Positions 36,038 to 44,620 of a stretch of 64,000 bases of DNA are shown here, piece by piece (the first letter of the stretch is position 1; the number at the start of each line of letters is the position of its first letter). The position numbers and the translations under genes are program-made. Under the pieces are notes generated by a model. That model was not told the DNA's origin, made no database searches, and saw only the letters and a program-made list of their open reading frames with translations. Origin of the DNA: CAZSHG01 sp964606695 [NCBI: uncultured bacterium] (GTDB lineage Bacteria > UBP14 > UBA6098); NCBI GenBank assembly GCA_964606695.1, contig CAZSHG010000001.1, forward strand, positions 155,628 through 219,627, in the 5' to 3' direction.

Positions 36038-36477
36038 TATTTATCCTCCTCGGACGGGGCGTCGAGCGCCCAGTTTTCTAACATTACGTTCATAACCGTG
36101 GCGTGTCTTTCTGCTCTTTTAGCCGCATTCTCCAGGGCCTCTGCAGTGGTTTCCGAATCTTCGGCGAGGCCGTAGTTATTCGCCGCGTATTCTTCCAGTT
36201 GATTAACGGCAAATACCGCCATCTCCGGATCGACCATGATCGCGTCGCGCACTTCTTCGATGTCTATATCCTCTTTTTCGGCTATCTTCTCGATGTCGGA
36301 AAAAGCGATTGTTTCCCGTTCCTCAAAATGTTCCTCGCAGGCTTCGAGCATTGGTAATAGAGCCTCGTAAATCTCTATCGCACGCGATTCCCCCGCGCTG
36401 AAAGGCTCTACCTGATAATCTTCCGCGATAATTATCGCTGAAACGAGAAACAATAAAATGCAAGCTATCGATTTCAT
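36037..36477 (-). CDS. small secreted helical protein of unknown function
   Basis: The start is ATG 36477 with TTGGAGG 5 nt upstream, giving a 146-residue protein with a clear signal peptide (MKSIACILLFLVSAIIIAED). The mature part is acidic and helical (ETIAFSDIEKIAEKEDIDIEEVRDAI). No family recognised. It lies 15 bp after the nucleotidyltransferase gene and is probably in the same operon. Confidence 0.65.
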   Translation of the reverse strand: MKSIACILLFLVSAIIIAEDYQVEPFSAGESRAIEIYEALLPMLEACEEHFEERETIAFSDIEKIAEKEDIDIEEVRDAIMVDPEMAVFAVNQLEEYAANNYGLAEDSETTAEALENAAKRAERHATVMNVMLENWALDAPSEEDK

Positions 36478-36492
36478 GGTTACCTCCAATGG

Positions 36493-37224
36493 TTAACGCC
36501 TTTTCAAAGCCTCTTCGGCAAGCACCAGTTGTTCTTTTGTATTAACTCCCAGAAGCTCCGAACTGTCTTTTACCGTATATGCTACCACGGTCTTTCCCTT
36601 ATCTTTCAACACCGTCATGACGTCGGTAAGATAGAACTCCCCCTGGGCGTTATCCGAGCTTATTTTTTCCAGAGCAGGCCAGAGTTCTCTGAAGTCGAAA
36701 ACATACGTTCCGCTGTTCACTTCCTTTATAGCGCGAATATTTTCGTCTGCATCGGCGTATTCGACTATTTTATCGAAATCTCCGTTTTCGCCACGAATAA
36801 TCCTGCCGTATTTAGCCGGATCGTCCAATATTCCCGTCATCACGGTTGCGCTGGCTCCTTTTTTTCTGTGGTATTCGAGCATATCGACCAGTGTTTCGCC
36901 GCGCACCAGGGGCATATCTCCGCAGAGCACCAGTATTTCTCCCTCGAAATTCGCGAAGGGCAACTTTGCCGTTTTAACGGCATCAGCGGTTCCACGTTGT
37001 TCCTCCTGCACGGCAAAAATAACTTTTTCCCTGTGCAAACAGGCAATAACCTGTTCCATCCTATTGCCCGCCACAATAACGATTTTTTTCGGCCCGGTTT
37101 TCCGCGCGGCCTTAATAACATGTTCGACCATCGGAACGCCGTCAATATCGTGCAATACTTTGGCTATATTGCTCTTCATGCGTTTGCCTTCGCCCGCCGC
37201 TAAAATTATAGCGCCGACCGTCAT
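36493..37224 (-). CDS. GlmU-type uridyltransferase domain protein (stand-alone)
   Basis: 243 residues containing the nucleotidyltransferase fold only: [11 protein letters not shown] (NTP loop), [45 protein letters not shown]. This matches the N-terminal half of GlmU (UDP-GlcNAc pyrophosphorylase). The left-handed beta-helix acetyltransferase half is absent, so the GlcN-1-P acetylation step must be elsewhere or the substrate differs. It overlaps panD by 4 nt (ATGA). Confidence 0.85.
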   Translation of the reverse strand: MTVGAIILAAGEGKRMKSNIAKVLHDIDGVPMVEHVIKAARKTGPKKIVIVAGNRMEQVIACLHREKVIFAVQEEQRGTADAVKTAKLPFANFEGEILVLCGDMPLVRGETLVDMLEYHRKKGASATVMTGILDDPAKYGRIIRGENGDFDKIVEYADADENIRAIKEVNSGTYVFDFRELWPALEKISSDNAQGEFYLTDVMTVLKDKGKTVVAYTVKDSSELLGVNTKEQLVLAEEALKRR

Positions 37225-37571
37225 CGTTCTACTTCTGTAATCTTATTATTCGCGTCAACTTTAACCAGAATAGGCGCTTTGACTTCGTTCCTTTCGCTTA
37301 TCGCATAGGACAGGATCATAACACGGTCACCCTGCATACCGCGCCTTGCCGCGGGGCCGTTCAGGAGTATTCGACCGTCGTTTTCCCCTTTGATTACGTA
37401 TGTCTCCAGCCGATCGCCGTTATTCATGTTGACTACCTGCACGCGCTCGCCCTCCAATATATCCGCGGCGGACATAAGTTCCGGCGGCAGGGTGATACTA
37501 CCCTCATAATCGAGCTCGAGGCCTGTAATCGTGGCCTTTGATATTTTAGCTCTGCACCAAATTCGCAACAT
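37221..37571 (-). CDS. panD: aspartate 1-decarboxylase
   Basis: 116 residues. It is a pyruvoyl enzyme making beta-alanine for pantothenate and CoA. The self-cleavage Gly-Ser is visible in [10 protein letters not shown] (Ser about 25), and the family motifs [11 protein letters not shown] and [13 protein letters not shown] follow. The length is typical. It overlaps the next gene by 4 nt and follows the McsB-like gene by 5 bp. CoaBC, a later step of the same pathway, lies in a separate operon at 41-42 kb. Confidence 0.94.
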   Translation of the reverse strand: MLRIWCRAKISKATITGLELDYEGSITLPPELMSAADILEGERVQVVNMNNGDRLETYVIKGENDGRILLNGPAARRGMQGDRVMILSYAISERNEVKAPILVKVDANNKITEVER

Positions 37572-37576
37572 CTTTC

Positions 37577-38626
37577 TTATCCTTCTAGTTTAAGATATGT
37601 TCTGAATAATTCCGCCCTGCTTCGGTCCATCTCGATTCTTTCCTCCGATATACCGCGCGCCCGTAAATGCGCCGGTTTACCCACAAGATACAACTCCGTC
37701 GCTGAAAGCAGATCGAGATTCTCCGTCGTTAAGCTCTCGGAAGAGCCTAAACGTAAAGCGCTTGCAAGGGCATAGCCCTCTTTCTCGGCAATCATCCTCG
37801 CATGTGTTAGAATTCCTATACCACGCAGTATTTTGTCTTCTATCTGGAATTTGGCTTTGGACATTATATTGTCCCGAGCTTCATATTCCATTTCGACGAT
37901 GCCGTTTATCATATCCTGCGCGTTTTCGAGGATCGTTTCCTCGTCTATACCCAGCGTATGAGAGGTCTGGACGGCGAACAGATGCCCGTCACTACTTATA
38001 CCCTCCTGAGATTCGGGCTTTATCATCGACCCACTTTTTAGAATGGAATCTCTGAGCGCCGGAAGGTTATTGCTGAAGAGAAGTCCGGGTATATGGACTG
38101 CAAACCGAATGAAAAGGCCCGTGCCGCATTCCGTTGGACGAGAGGTTAAAAATCCGAATCTTTCTGAATATGCAAAGGGAAGATTGCTTTCGAGATTTTC
38201 CACGAGGTCGCGAGCCTTACGGTAAACTGTTTCGACGTCGTCTCCCGCAATTGCGAATCTGAACCTTAAATGATCCGAGGTGTTGAGCGTGATCCAACTG
38301 CTCTCGTCCGGCAAAATATACAGTCCCGTTCCTTTCTTTCGCGCCAGTATGTATTCGCTCACGCTCTGTCTTTCGGAGAGGTATTCGATTTCGAGGTTAG
38401 ATATTCTATCCGTTTCGATGTAATCGTAGCCCGGCGCTATTCCGTCCAGCGATTCTCGGATCTGACGATTTGTAATATACAGTTCTTCTTCGGTCAGGCT
38501 ATTCGGGAACGGCCTATCCTTTAGATTACGGACATAAAAGGCCTCTGTCGAAAGGACGACTTCGAAATCCTCCCCTCCAATAGCCTGCCATTCGGGCAAA
38601 TTCGGCTGGTATTTATGATATATCAA
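37577..38626 (-). CDS. McsB-like guanidino-kinase homologue, probably inactive
   Basis: 349 residues aligning end to end with the protein arginine kinase McsB ([66 protein letters not shown]). The active-site signatures are missing. The SSRIRLARN region reads STEAFYVRN (26-34). The guanidino-kinase pattern CPT/SNxGT reads RPTECGT (163-169, Arg163 in place of the reactive Cys), and the Arg of GTGLR is Phe. The nucleotide-loop acidic NEEDH reads NTSDH. It starts with TTG overlapping mcsA by 4 nt (TTGA). Comparison is from memory of the family. I infer a pseudokinase or regulatory partner. Confidence 0.78.
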   Translation of the reverse strand: MIYHKYQPNLPEWQAIGGEDFEVVLSTEAFYVRNLKDRPFPNSLTEEELYITNRQIRESLDGIAPGYDYIETDRISNLEIEYLSERQSVSEYILARKKGTGLYILPDESSWITLNTSDHLRFRFAIAGDDVETVYRKARDLVENLESNLPFAYSERFGFLTSRPTECGTGLFIRFAVHIPGLLFSNNLPALRDSILKSGSMIKPESQEGISSDGHLFAVQTSHTLGIDEETILENAQDMINGIVEMEYEARDNIMSKAKFQIEDKILRGIGILTHARMIAEKEGYALASALRLGSSESLTTENLDLLSATELYLVGKPAHLRARGISEERIEMDRSRAELFRTYLKLEG

Positions 38627-39087
38627 TTATCGCCTTTCTCAAACAACTTTATCTCGTCGCGCAAACGGGCGGCAAGTTCAAAATCTTCCTCGCGGATAGC
38701 TTCGGACAATTTCCATTTCAACTGCGCGATGTCCATGGTTTTTTCGTCGCCCGGCCCGCGCCCGCGATGATAGCTTACCGAGTGAATACCTTTCAAAATA
38801 TCCCGCAATGCCGTTCCGAAAGACTCGTAACAGTCCGGACACCCCAGCATACCCGTTTTGAGGAATTGGGAGAAATTCAATTTGCAATTCGTGCAAAGCG
38901 GGTCTTTCCTTTTCCCCGAAACGACGAACTCTTTTGCTTTCTTGCGGTTCATTTTTTGCTGTTCCTCGATACCGGCCTTTCGGGCGCATTCGCCGCAAAG
39001 GTTTTTTTCCGTGCGTTTGCCGTCGATAACGAGGACGCACCTGATTTCGGCTTCGTTAGATTTACAATATTGACATTTACCGCTCAT
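38623..39087 (-). CDS. mcsA: McsA-like zinc-finger protein (UvrB/UvrC motif)
   Basis: 154 residues. Two treble-clef-like zinc sites (CQYCKSNEAEIRC ... CGECA; CTNCKLNFSQFLKTGMLGCPDC) are followed by a C-terminal UVR motif (LKWKLSEAIREEDFELAARLRDEI). McsA activates McsB in the Firmicute ClpC/CtsR stress system. Here it sits between lolD and the McsB-like gene, overlapping each by 4 nt. No ctsR or clpC is in the window. Confidence 0.85.
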   Translation of the reverse strand: MSGKCQYCKSNEAEIRCVLVIDGKRTEKNLCGECARKAGIEEQQKMNRKKAKEFVVSGKRKDPLCTNCKLNFSQFLKTGMLGCPDCYESFGTALRDILKGIHSVSYHRGRGPGDEKTMDIAQLKWKLSEAIREEDFELAARLRDEIKLFEKGDN

Positions 39088-39791
39088 TTCAGACTCCCGC
39101 TTTTCTCTTTGAGATCGCCGGTGATATTTTTCAACGCGCCGCCCTCGAGCAGGTAGATGGATTCGGCCAAAGCGGCCAAATCGCGGTTATGAGTCGCCAG
39201 AATCACAGACATCTTTTTCTCGGCAGTCATCTTGAACAACAAATCGGTTAACCTTTCGGCGTTTTTTTCGTCCAGATTTCCCGTCGGCTCGTCGGCCATC
39301 AGTATCTCCGGTTCACACGCCAGGGCTCTTGCCAGAGCGACTCTCTGTTGTTCCCCGCCTGAAAGAGCGTTTTGGAAATGATCCGAACGCGCCGATAGCC
39401 CGACGTCCTTCAGCAATCGCTGTGCCCTGGTTTCCGCATCTTTCTCGGAAATATTTGCCAGACGCAAAGGCATCGCAACATTTTCAAGAGCGGTGAATTC
39501 CGGAAGTAGGTGGTGAAACTGAAATACAAAACCTATTTTCCGCATTCGGATTCCGGCACGGCTCTTATCGTTCAGATTCTCAACCGCTTCTCCGTCTATC
39601 GATATCTCCCCGGAATCGGGCGTATCCAGCAAACCGAGAATATGGAGAAGCGTGGATTTACCCACTCCCGATTCGCCGGTTATCGCGATAAACTCGCCGT
39701 TGGCAACCTGCAATTCGACACCGGTAAGGACGTCGAGCCACTTGCCCTCGCCCTCCGGGAAACCTTTCTCTATGTCTTTCGCAATAAGCAT
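39084..39791 (-). CDS. lolD: LolD-type lipoprotein-releasing ABC transporter ATPase
   Basis: A 235-residue ATPase of the MacB/LolD family. Walker A is GESGVGKSTLL, the LolD-style Q-loop is VFQFHHLLPEFTALENV, the signature is LSGGEQQR, and Walker B is ILMADEPTGNLD. In Gram-negatives LolD drives lipoprotein extraction from the inner membrane, consistent with the lipoproteins in this window. The LolC/E permease is not adjacent. First gene of the operon to mcsA, mcsB-like, panD and the GlmU-type gene. Confidence 0.9.
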   Translation of the reverse strand: MLIAKDIEKGFPEGEGKWLDVLTGVELQVANGEFIAITGESGVGKSTLLHILGLLDTPDSGEISIDGEAVENLNDKSRAGIRMRKIGFVFQFHHLLPEFTALENVAMPLRLANISEKDAETRAQRLLKDVGLSARSDHFQNALSGGEQQRVALARALACEPEILMADEPTGNLDEKNAERLTDLLFKMTAEKKMSVILATHNRDLAALAESIYLLEGGALKNITGDLKEKSGSLK

Positions 39792-39836
39792 TCCAAATTA
39801 TTAGTATATAGGTATAAACTGCTTTTTGCAAGTCAG

Positions 39837-39862
39837 AAAAATCGGGCGAGAAAATATCGCCC
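39837..39862 (-). terminator. terminator of the 39894-40994 gene
   Basis: Minus-strand stem GGGCGA/TCGCCC with a 7-nt loop, then GA and five T (39841-39837). It separates the secreted-protein gene from lolD. Confidence 0.8.
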
Positions 39863-39893
39863 TTATTAGGTTAAATCGTATATCGGATTATTT

Positions 39894-40994
39894 CTATCTG
39901 ACGTAAACCAGACGTTTGGTTTCTCTGTCGCCGTTGGCCCAGAGCGCGAGAAGATACATTCCGGCGGGGACCTCCCTCCCGATTTCGTCCCGGCAATCCC
40001 AGCGGACTTCGTATTTACCGGGATTAAGCCTTTCGGGTTCGGTGTGTTTTACTATTCTGCCGGAAAGGTCGTATATGTTCCAGCTCACGAGGTGCGGCCT
40101 GTCCGTAATCTGATATGGGACTGTAACCCGCGAATTGAATGGGTTCGGTCGAGGATGGCCGAGAGCGAAACTCTTAGGCCTGCTTCGTTGTTCCAGAATC
40201 TTGAATCCCGGATACCCCGCGCCATAATAGACCTGCACAATATACCAGCTGTATGGCGTCATCATGACAGGTTCCCATAAGAATAATACCGAGATGTCGG
40301 AAAAAACAAGTCCGGGAAGAAATGAGGGAGGATACCATTCCGCACTGTCTAATCGCGCCGCATTGCCAAAATACATCTCGTCGGGGTAAATCATCAAATT
40401 CCCAAAGGGCACGCCCTGAGAATGCGTATAAATCGTGTCCTGCCCGATGGAGTGCTCGTAGAAAGTCCAGTAAGCCGGAAGATCATCAGCAAAATTTATG
40501 GTCACTGTTTGTTCTCCGGTGGGGAGTTCGAGGACGGGGTTGTCGTTGGCTCCGCAGGCTATGTCGAGGAATAGAGAGAGCCCGACGTTTGCTGAATCGG
40601 GCGAGTCATTATACGCCAGTAACTCGATATTGACGAAGGCATTGAGCGATTCCTCCGGCATGAAATATAATTTCTCCCATATCCGTATTGGATCCTCGAT
40701 CCATTGAATCGACATATAATGGTCTTCGGGCGCCTGGCCGGGATCGAGTAGTGGCATACTAAAACAGAAACCGGGTTCGTTGGAAAAACTTGTATGATCG
40801 ATATACACGACGAAATGCGAACCGGTTGTTTCAGGATAACCGTCGAGCAGGGGCGAATCGTCGATAGTGCCTATCGTGAACATGCCCGTAGTATCGTCCA
40901 TTATCACGCGCAACCAATCGTTCGTTATCTCGATGGGAAGCGCGAGTATCGCGGACGTTATAACCAGCAGTAAAATTGTTGTTTTTATCTTCAT
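39894..40994 (-). CDS. secreted protein with C-terminal sorting domain
   Basis: The start is ATG 40994 (AGGA 7 nt upstream), giving 366 residues with a signal peptide ending near ILALP. The ~265-residue middle part is beta-rich and unassigned (WLRVIMDDTTGMFTIGT, NVGLSLFLDIACGANDN). The C-terminus is a sorting-type domain (RPNPFNSRVTVPY ... NIYDLSGRIVK ... VPAGMYLLALW ... RLVYVR). It is likely exported through the same type IX-like route as the other PNPFN proteins. Confidence 0.75.
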   Translation of the reverse strand: MKIKTTILLLVITSAILALPIEITNDWLRVIMDDTTGMFTIGTIDDSPLLDGYPETTGSHFVVYIDHTSFSNEPGFCFSMPLLDPGQAPEDHYMSIQWIEDPIRIWEKLYFMPEESLNAFVNIELLAYNDSPDSANVGLSLFLDIACGANDNPVLELPTGEQTVTINFADDLPAYWTFYEHSIGQDTIYTHSQGVPFGNLMIYPDEMYFGNAARLDSAEWYPPSFLPGLVFSDISVLFLWEPVMMTPYSWYIVQVYYGAGYPGFKILEQRSRPKSFALGHPRPNPFNSRVTVPYQITDRPHLVSWNIYDLSGRIVKHTEPERLNPGKYEVRWDCRDEIGREVPAGMYLLALWANGDRETKRLVYVR

Positions 40995-41045
40995 TTCGGA
41001 TTCCTGAAAGCTAAAAACATAACTGTTCAATATAACCTTCATCGC

Positions 41046-42260
41046 CTATCTGTCAATTTGTTTTTCTTTGATTATTTTACAAATTTCGGCCAGGATGACT
41101 CGTGCCAGATCGCTTTTAGGCATTAGCGATATTTCTTCGGTTCGTTTTTTGGAAATTAGATAGCCGATATTTGTTTCCTGTGCGAAAGCCGCGCCTTTTA
41201 CGTTTGGATTGTTTGCGAATATTAAATCAAGGCTCTTTCCAGTCAATTTCTGTCGGGCGTTATCGATTATATTATCGGTTTCTACGGCGAATCCCACCAG
41301 CACTTTATTTTGGAATTTAGCGCCGAGTTCCGCGAGAATGTCCCGGGTCGGAGTCATTTCGATGACGATTTTATCTCGACCGGCTTTTTTAATTTTACCG
41401 GCCTTCTTCTTTACCGTCCAATCCGCAACTGCCGAGGCCATTACGATCACATCCGCCCCTGGAGCATGTTCCATTACGGCTTTTTTCATATCTTCAGCGG
41501 AAATCACGGGGAACTGTTTTGTTCCTTCGGGCGCTTTAATCTCGGTAGGGCCGTATATTAAGGTAACGTCGGCACCCATAGCGGAGGCTTCCATAGCTAT
41601 CGCAAATCCCATTTTGCCGGTCGATGGATTGGACAGGAACCTCACTTCGTCGATATACTCCCTTGTTGGCCCGGCAGTTACGAGTATCCGGCAATCGCTT
41701 AAAGGCCCCGGTCTTTCGAGTATCCGGGCAACGGAATCGAATATCTCCTCCAATTTAATAAGACGGCCCTCGCCGCTAGTGCCACACGCGAGTTCGCCCT
41801 TTCCTGGCCCCACGAAAGTTACGCCGTGTTCGGAGAGCAGTTCGACATTTCGTCTCACGGAAGGATCTTTCCACATACGGGTATTCATTGCCGGAGCTAC
41901 CACCACGGGCGCATCGATTGTTAAATAAGTCGTGGATATAAGGTCGTCGGCGATACCGCCTGCGGCCTTGCCGATGAAATTCGCTGTGGCGGGGGCAACG
42001 ACGAAAATATCCGCCCAATCCGCCAGCCCGATATGTTTCATCGGATCGGTGCGGCTCTCCGGGAACATATTCACTTGCACCGCATTTCCTGTCAGCGTCT
42101 CGAAAAGAAGCGGCCTGACCAATTCAGTCGCATTTTTCGACATCACAACACGGACAATCGCGCCGGCTTTGACGAACATGCGCGCCAGCTCGCAGGCCTT
42201 ATATGCCGCTACCGAACCGGTTATTCCCAGAGCTATATGTTTGCCGTTCAGATGGCTCAT
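41046..42260 (-). CDS. coaBC: bifunctional phosphopantothenoylcysteine decarboxylase/phosphopantothenate-cysteine ligase
   Basis: 404 residues. The N-terminal flavoprotein CoaC domain (GITGSVAAYKACEL, APATANFIGKAAGGIADDL, APAMNTRMW with the PXMNXXMW motif, substrate-clamp Cys in ELACGTSGEGR) is followed by the CoaB ligase domain (TAGPTREYIDEVRFLSNPSTGKMG, AVADW, LVGFAVET, FANN). It makes 4'-phosphopantetheine for CoA. It overlaps the DtxR-type regulator by 4 nt, so it is expressed behind that gene's promoter. Confidence 0.95.
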   Translation of the reverse strand: MSHLNGKHIALGITGSVAAYKACELARMFVKAGAIVRVVMSKNATELVRPLLFETLTGNAVQVNMFPESRTDPMKHIGLADWADIFVVAPATANFIGKAAGGIADDLISTTYLTIDAPVVVAPAMNTRMWKDPSVRRNVELLSEHGVTFVGPGKGELACGTSGEGRLIKLEEIFDSVARILERPGPLSDCRILVTAGPTREYIDEVRFLSNPSTGKMGFAIAMEASAMGADVTLIYGPTEIKAPEGTKQFPVISAEDMKKAVMEHAPGADVIVMASAVADWTVKKKAGKIKKAGRDKIVIEMTPTRDILAELGAKFQNKVLVGFAVETDNIIDNARQKLTGKSLDLIFANNPNVKGAAFAQETNIGYLISKKRTEEISLMPKSDLARVILAEICKIIKEKQIDR

Positions 42261-42709
42261 TCTAAGAACTCGCCGTCTTGAGATTCGGTAGATTTGTTTA
42301 TAAATCCCGATAGAATATTAGATTTCGCGCATCCGACCGTAAGATATTCGACGAAAGCCGCGAATTTCTCCGTAGTAACAGGGCCTATCGCATGTTCGAG
42401 TTTGCAGGCCTCTTCTTCCGCTATTTCCTCCGGGATCTCGAGTATATCCGTGAGAAATTCGCGGAACAGTTCGTGTTTTCTCGTGATTCTCTTTGCCGCC
42501 TTTTTACCTTTTCTGGTGAGTTTCACGTCGCGGTAGGGCTGGTGTTTCACGTATCCCATTTCGGTTAATCTGGCGATAACCTGCGTAACGGATGGTCGCG
42601 AAACGCCGTGGATATCGGCAATCTGGCTTACATGCGCTTTTTCTCCCAATTCGATAATATTATATATCGTTTCGAGATAATCTTCCAGGCTTGTAGAAAG
42701 TTCTTTCAT
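42257..42709 (-). CDS. DtxR/MntR-family metal-dependent transcriptional regulator
   Basis: 150 residues from ATG 42709 (MKELSTSLEDYLE, the usual family N-terminus). A winged helix (HVSQIADIHGVSRPSVTQVIARLTEMGYV) is followed by a metal-binding/dimerisation domain with KHELFREFL, EEEACKLEHAIG; these hold Glu/His ligands as in MntR/IdeR. No SH3-like domain, so MntR-like in size. It likely represses metal uptake when Mn or Fe is ample. The -10 box ends only 7 nt before the ATG, so the mRNA may lack a leader. The frame is open upstream to 42766, but that region is promoter. Confidence 0.88.
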   Translation of the reverse strand: MKELSTSLEDYLETIYNIIELGEKAHVSQIADIHGVSRPSVTQVIARLTEMGYVKHQPYRDVKLTRKGKKAAKRITRKHELFREFLTDILEIPEEIAEEEACKLEHAIGPVTTEKFAAFVEYLTVGCAKSNILSGFINKSTESQDGEFLE

Positions 42710-42716
42710 AGTTATA

Positions 42717-42744
42717 ATCTTACGACAAAAGAGATAAGAGTCAA
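42717..42744 (-). promoter_or_regulatory. promoter of the DtxR-type regulator and coaBC
   Basis: Minus-strand TTGACT (42744-42739), 16-nt spacer, TAAGAT (42722-42717), with the ATG 7 nt further on. No Shine-Dalgarno fits between, which points to leaderless transcription. Confidence 0.7.
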
Positions 42745-42866
42745 GGGAACATTTTATCCGAACCATTTTTTTGTTTTAAGAGAATATTTCGTCGCACGCG
42801 GGCATTTATTTAATTTGTTCAAATACATGAATACTATATTATTGCGTGAAATGCTTAAATTAATAC

Positions 42867-42895
42867 TTGACATAACCGCAAATATTTCTTAAGAT
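42867..42895 (+). promoter_or_regulatory. promoter of the 42929 gene pair
   Basis: TTGACA (42867-42872), 17-nt spacer, TAAGAT (42890-42895). It gives transcription from about 42903, then AGGAGAGG and ATG 42929. It shares the -10 hexamer with the divergent regulator promoter about 150 bp away, so the regulator could act on both. Confidence 0.75.
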
Positions 42896-42928
42896 GTAAT
42901 AAAGTTGGACATTCAACAAGGAGAGGTG

Positions 42929-43672
42929 ATGAGACCAAACACCCTCTATTTATTATTGCTTTTTATTCTTCCAATATCGATTCTCGGCGCACCGGACGAC
43001 CCTGGATTTGGCGTTTATTTTGCGCCCCTGCTCGGTTCGGGGCATTTTGGAGTTGGAGGGACGAATATTCCCGCTTCGATTCAGCGGACTTCGTCTTCAA
43101 CCACCACAACTCCAAATCCCACATTCGCCGAAGCAACCAGAGGCCCGTCTTTCGGTGGCAAATTCGGGATTTTCTATCGCCCGAATAACTATGATAGACG
43201 GCACAGGTTCGATCTGGAAGTCCAGGGGGATTTCCATTCGAATCAGTTCCATTTCGCGGTTAGCGAACAGGACACGGGAAGCGTCTGGGTGGACGATTTC
43301 GAAAGCTGGACGCTGAACGGTATAGGTTTGGTGGGCCGAATTCGATGGTCGGTCGAACTGGAAAACCGATGGCAACCCTATGTGCACATGGGCTACGGCG
43401 TTAATCTCCTTAGCCTGGGCGACGCTTCCGGGGCAGGGCACGGAATGAATATCGGCGGAGGTATGAGAGTCCGCCTTTGCAGTAAATACTCGTTCTATTT
43501 CGAATACGAGACTTCCGCGATGGCTCCCGTGCATTTTGCATACTCGGACCTGGGGAAAGAGGTGGGAACGATAGACAACACCATCGGGATTCATCCGGGC
43601 TATAGCCAGGTTACTGTCGCTTTCGAGCTTCCGATTAGCTTCTGCATCGACTGCGATGGTGGCGGATATTGA
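42929..43672 (+). CDS. outer-membrane beta-barrel-like protein
   Basis: 247 residues from ATG 42929 (AGGAGAGG upstream; a TTG at 42905 is in frame but lacks an RBS). It has a signal peptide (RPNTLYLLLLFILPISILGA). The mature part has alternating hydrophobic strands and glycine/aromatic girdles (RHRFDLEVQGDFHSNQFHFAV, WQPYVHMGYGVNLLSLG, YSFYFEYETS), typical of small outer-membrane barrels. It ends with a Cys pair (CIDCDGGGY), which is unusual for a barrel. It overlaps the next gene by 4 nt. Confidence 0.65.
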   Translation: MRPNTLYLLLLFILPISILGAPDDPGFGVYFAPLLGSGHFGVGGTNIPASIQRTSSSTTTTPNPTFAEATRGPSFGGKFGIFYRPNNYDRRHRFDLEVQGDFHSNQFHFAVSEQDTGSVWVDDFESWTLNGIGLVGRIRWSVELENRWQPYVHMGYGVNLLSLGDASGAGHGMNIGGGMRVRLCSKYSFYFEYETSAMAPVHFAYSDLGKEVGTIDNTIGIHPGYSQVTVAFELPISFCIDCDGGGY

Positions 43673-44535
43673 CATCCCGACCGAACATCGGGCTTGTATT
43701 GCTGGCCGCGGTTTTCGCCTCTTTTGCCCAATACCCTCTCGGCGAGTGCGTCGATTGCTATAATACGCGGACGGAGGGCACAGGCAGTTTCCACCTGGGG
43801 CTCACGGGTGCGGGAATAATCGGCGCGGGACCCTTCGGGATGGATGTCGTGGGGACTATCATCGATAAACAACAACAGAATATATACATTGTCCAGTCTT
43901 TCCGGGAAGAACAGGATTATCTCTGGGGTTTCGAAGCCGGCGGCTATCTGAGCCTGCCGGACGGTGAGAGAATCGAAATCCTAACGACGTTCGCGAAAAC
44001 AAACGTCGGCCTTATCGCTACCTACACGGAACCTCAAACGGATGATTCGCTTATCACATACCGAACGGACAGCTTGTATATCGGAGTTACCGAGATTACC
44101 CCCAAACTCCGGCTTTCCGCGGCTATGCCATACGGCCTGGAACCATATATATGCGTCGGATTAACCGCGGATATCTTCCAGATAGACGAGATATACCGCG
44201 TCTCGGGCACATATTACGATTCACTGGGCGGAGAATTGGATGCGACAATTACAAATTCTACCCAGATATCCATTTCCGGGCTGGAATTGATGGCTGGAAC
44301 CAAGGTCAGGATCACCAATAATCTGGCGTTTCATCTGGACGTGAGTGGAGTTTTCATACCTTATAAGAACCTGTCGCTTGGCGAAATAGATAATACTACA
44401 ATCCCGAACGACCAATGGGGCAATCCCCGGGATGAACAGACGCTACTTGTCATTCCCAGAGAACATAGACTGCGCCTGATGCACGCTACCGTTCGTTTTG
44501 GGGTAGAAGTTTCGATTGATATGTTGGCTTTATAG
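43669..44535 (+). CDS. outer-membrane beta-barrel-like protein
   Basis: 288 residues starting TTG 43669, overlapping the previous stop (TTGA). The signal peptide ends near FASFAQ, with CVDCYNTR just after, a Cys pair echoing the end of the preceding protein. The body alternates strands and polar turns (TPKLRLSAAMPYGLEPYICVGLTADIF, LAFHLDVSGVFIPYKNLSL, LMHATVRFGVEVSIDML) and ends in a hydrophobic strand. The pair probably works together at the outer membrane; the function is unknown. Confidence 0.62.
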   Translation: MTSRPNIGLVLLAAVFASFAQYPLGECVDCYNTRTEGTGSFHLGLTGAGIIGAGPFGMDVVGTIIDKQQQNIYIVQSFREEQDYLWGFEAGGYLSLPDGERIEILTTFAKTNVGLIATYTEPQTDDSLITYRTDSLYIGVTEITPKLRLSAAMPYGLEPYICVGLTADIFQIDEIYRVSGTYYDSLGGELDATITNSTQISISGLELMAGTKVRITNNLAFHLDVSGVFIPYKNLSLGEIDNTTIPNDQWGNPRDEQTLLVIPREHRLRLMHATVRFGVEVSIDMLAL

Positions 44536-44564
44536 TTAATCACGGATGATCCAGATAATAATAA

Positions 44565-44595
44565 ACCCCCGGCGTTATTTTGTCGGGGGTTTTTT
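44565..44595. terminator. bidirectional intrinsic terminator
   Basis: Stem ACCCCCG/CGGGGGT followed by six T on the plus strand. The minus-strand reading is followed by TTTATTATTA. It lies between the convergent genes ending at 44535 and 44621. Confidence 0.85.
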
Positions 44596-44620
44596 AAAAA
44601 TCGCGTTGTTGTGATATTCG

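Noticed and set aside
36056-36064. GGGGCGTCG core at the end of a small secreted-protein gene
   Set aside because: Lies in coding sequence and lacks a matching inverted partner and arms.
36529-37203. 224-codon frame on the plus strand opposite the GlmU-type gene
   Set aside because: Composition rich in Phe/His/Arg, antisense to a clear enzyme, no start signals.
41209-41928. 239-codon frame on the plus strand opposite coaBC
   Set aside because: Shadow of coaBC codon bias; no homology features or RBS.
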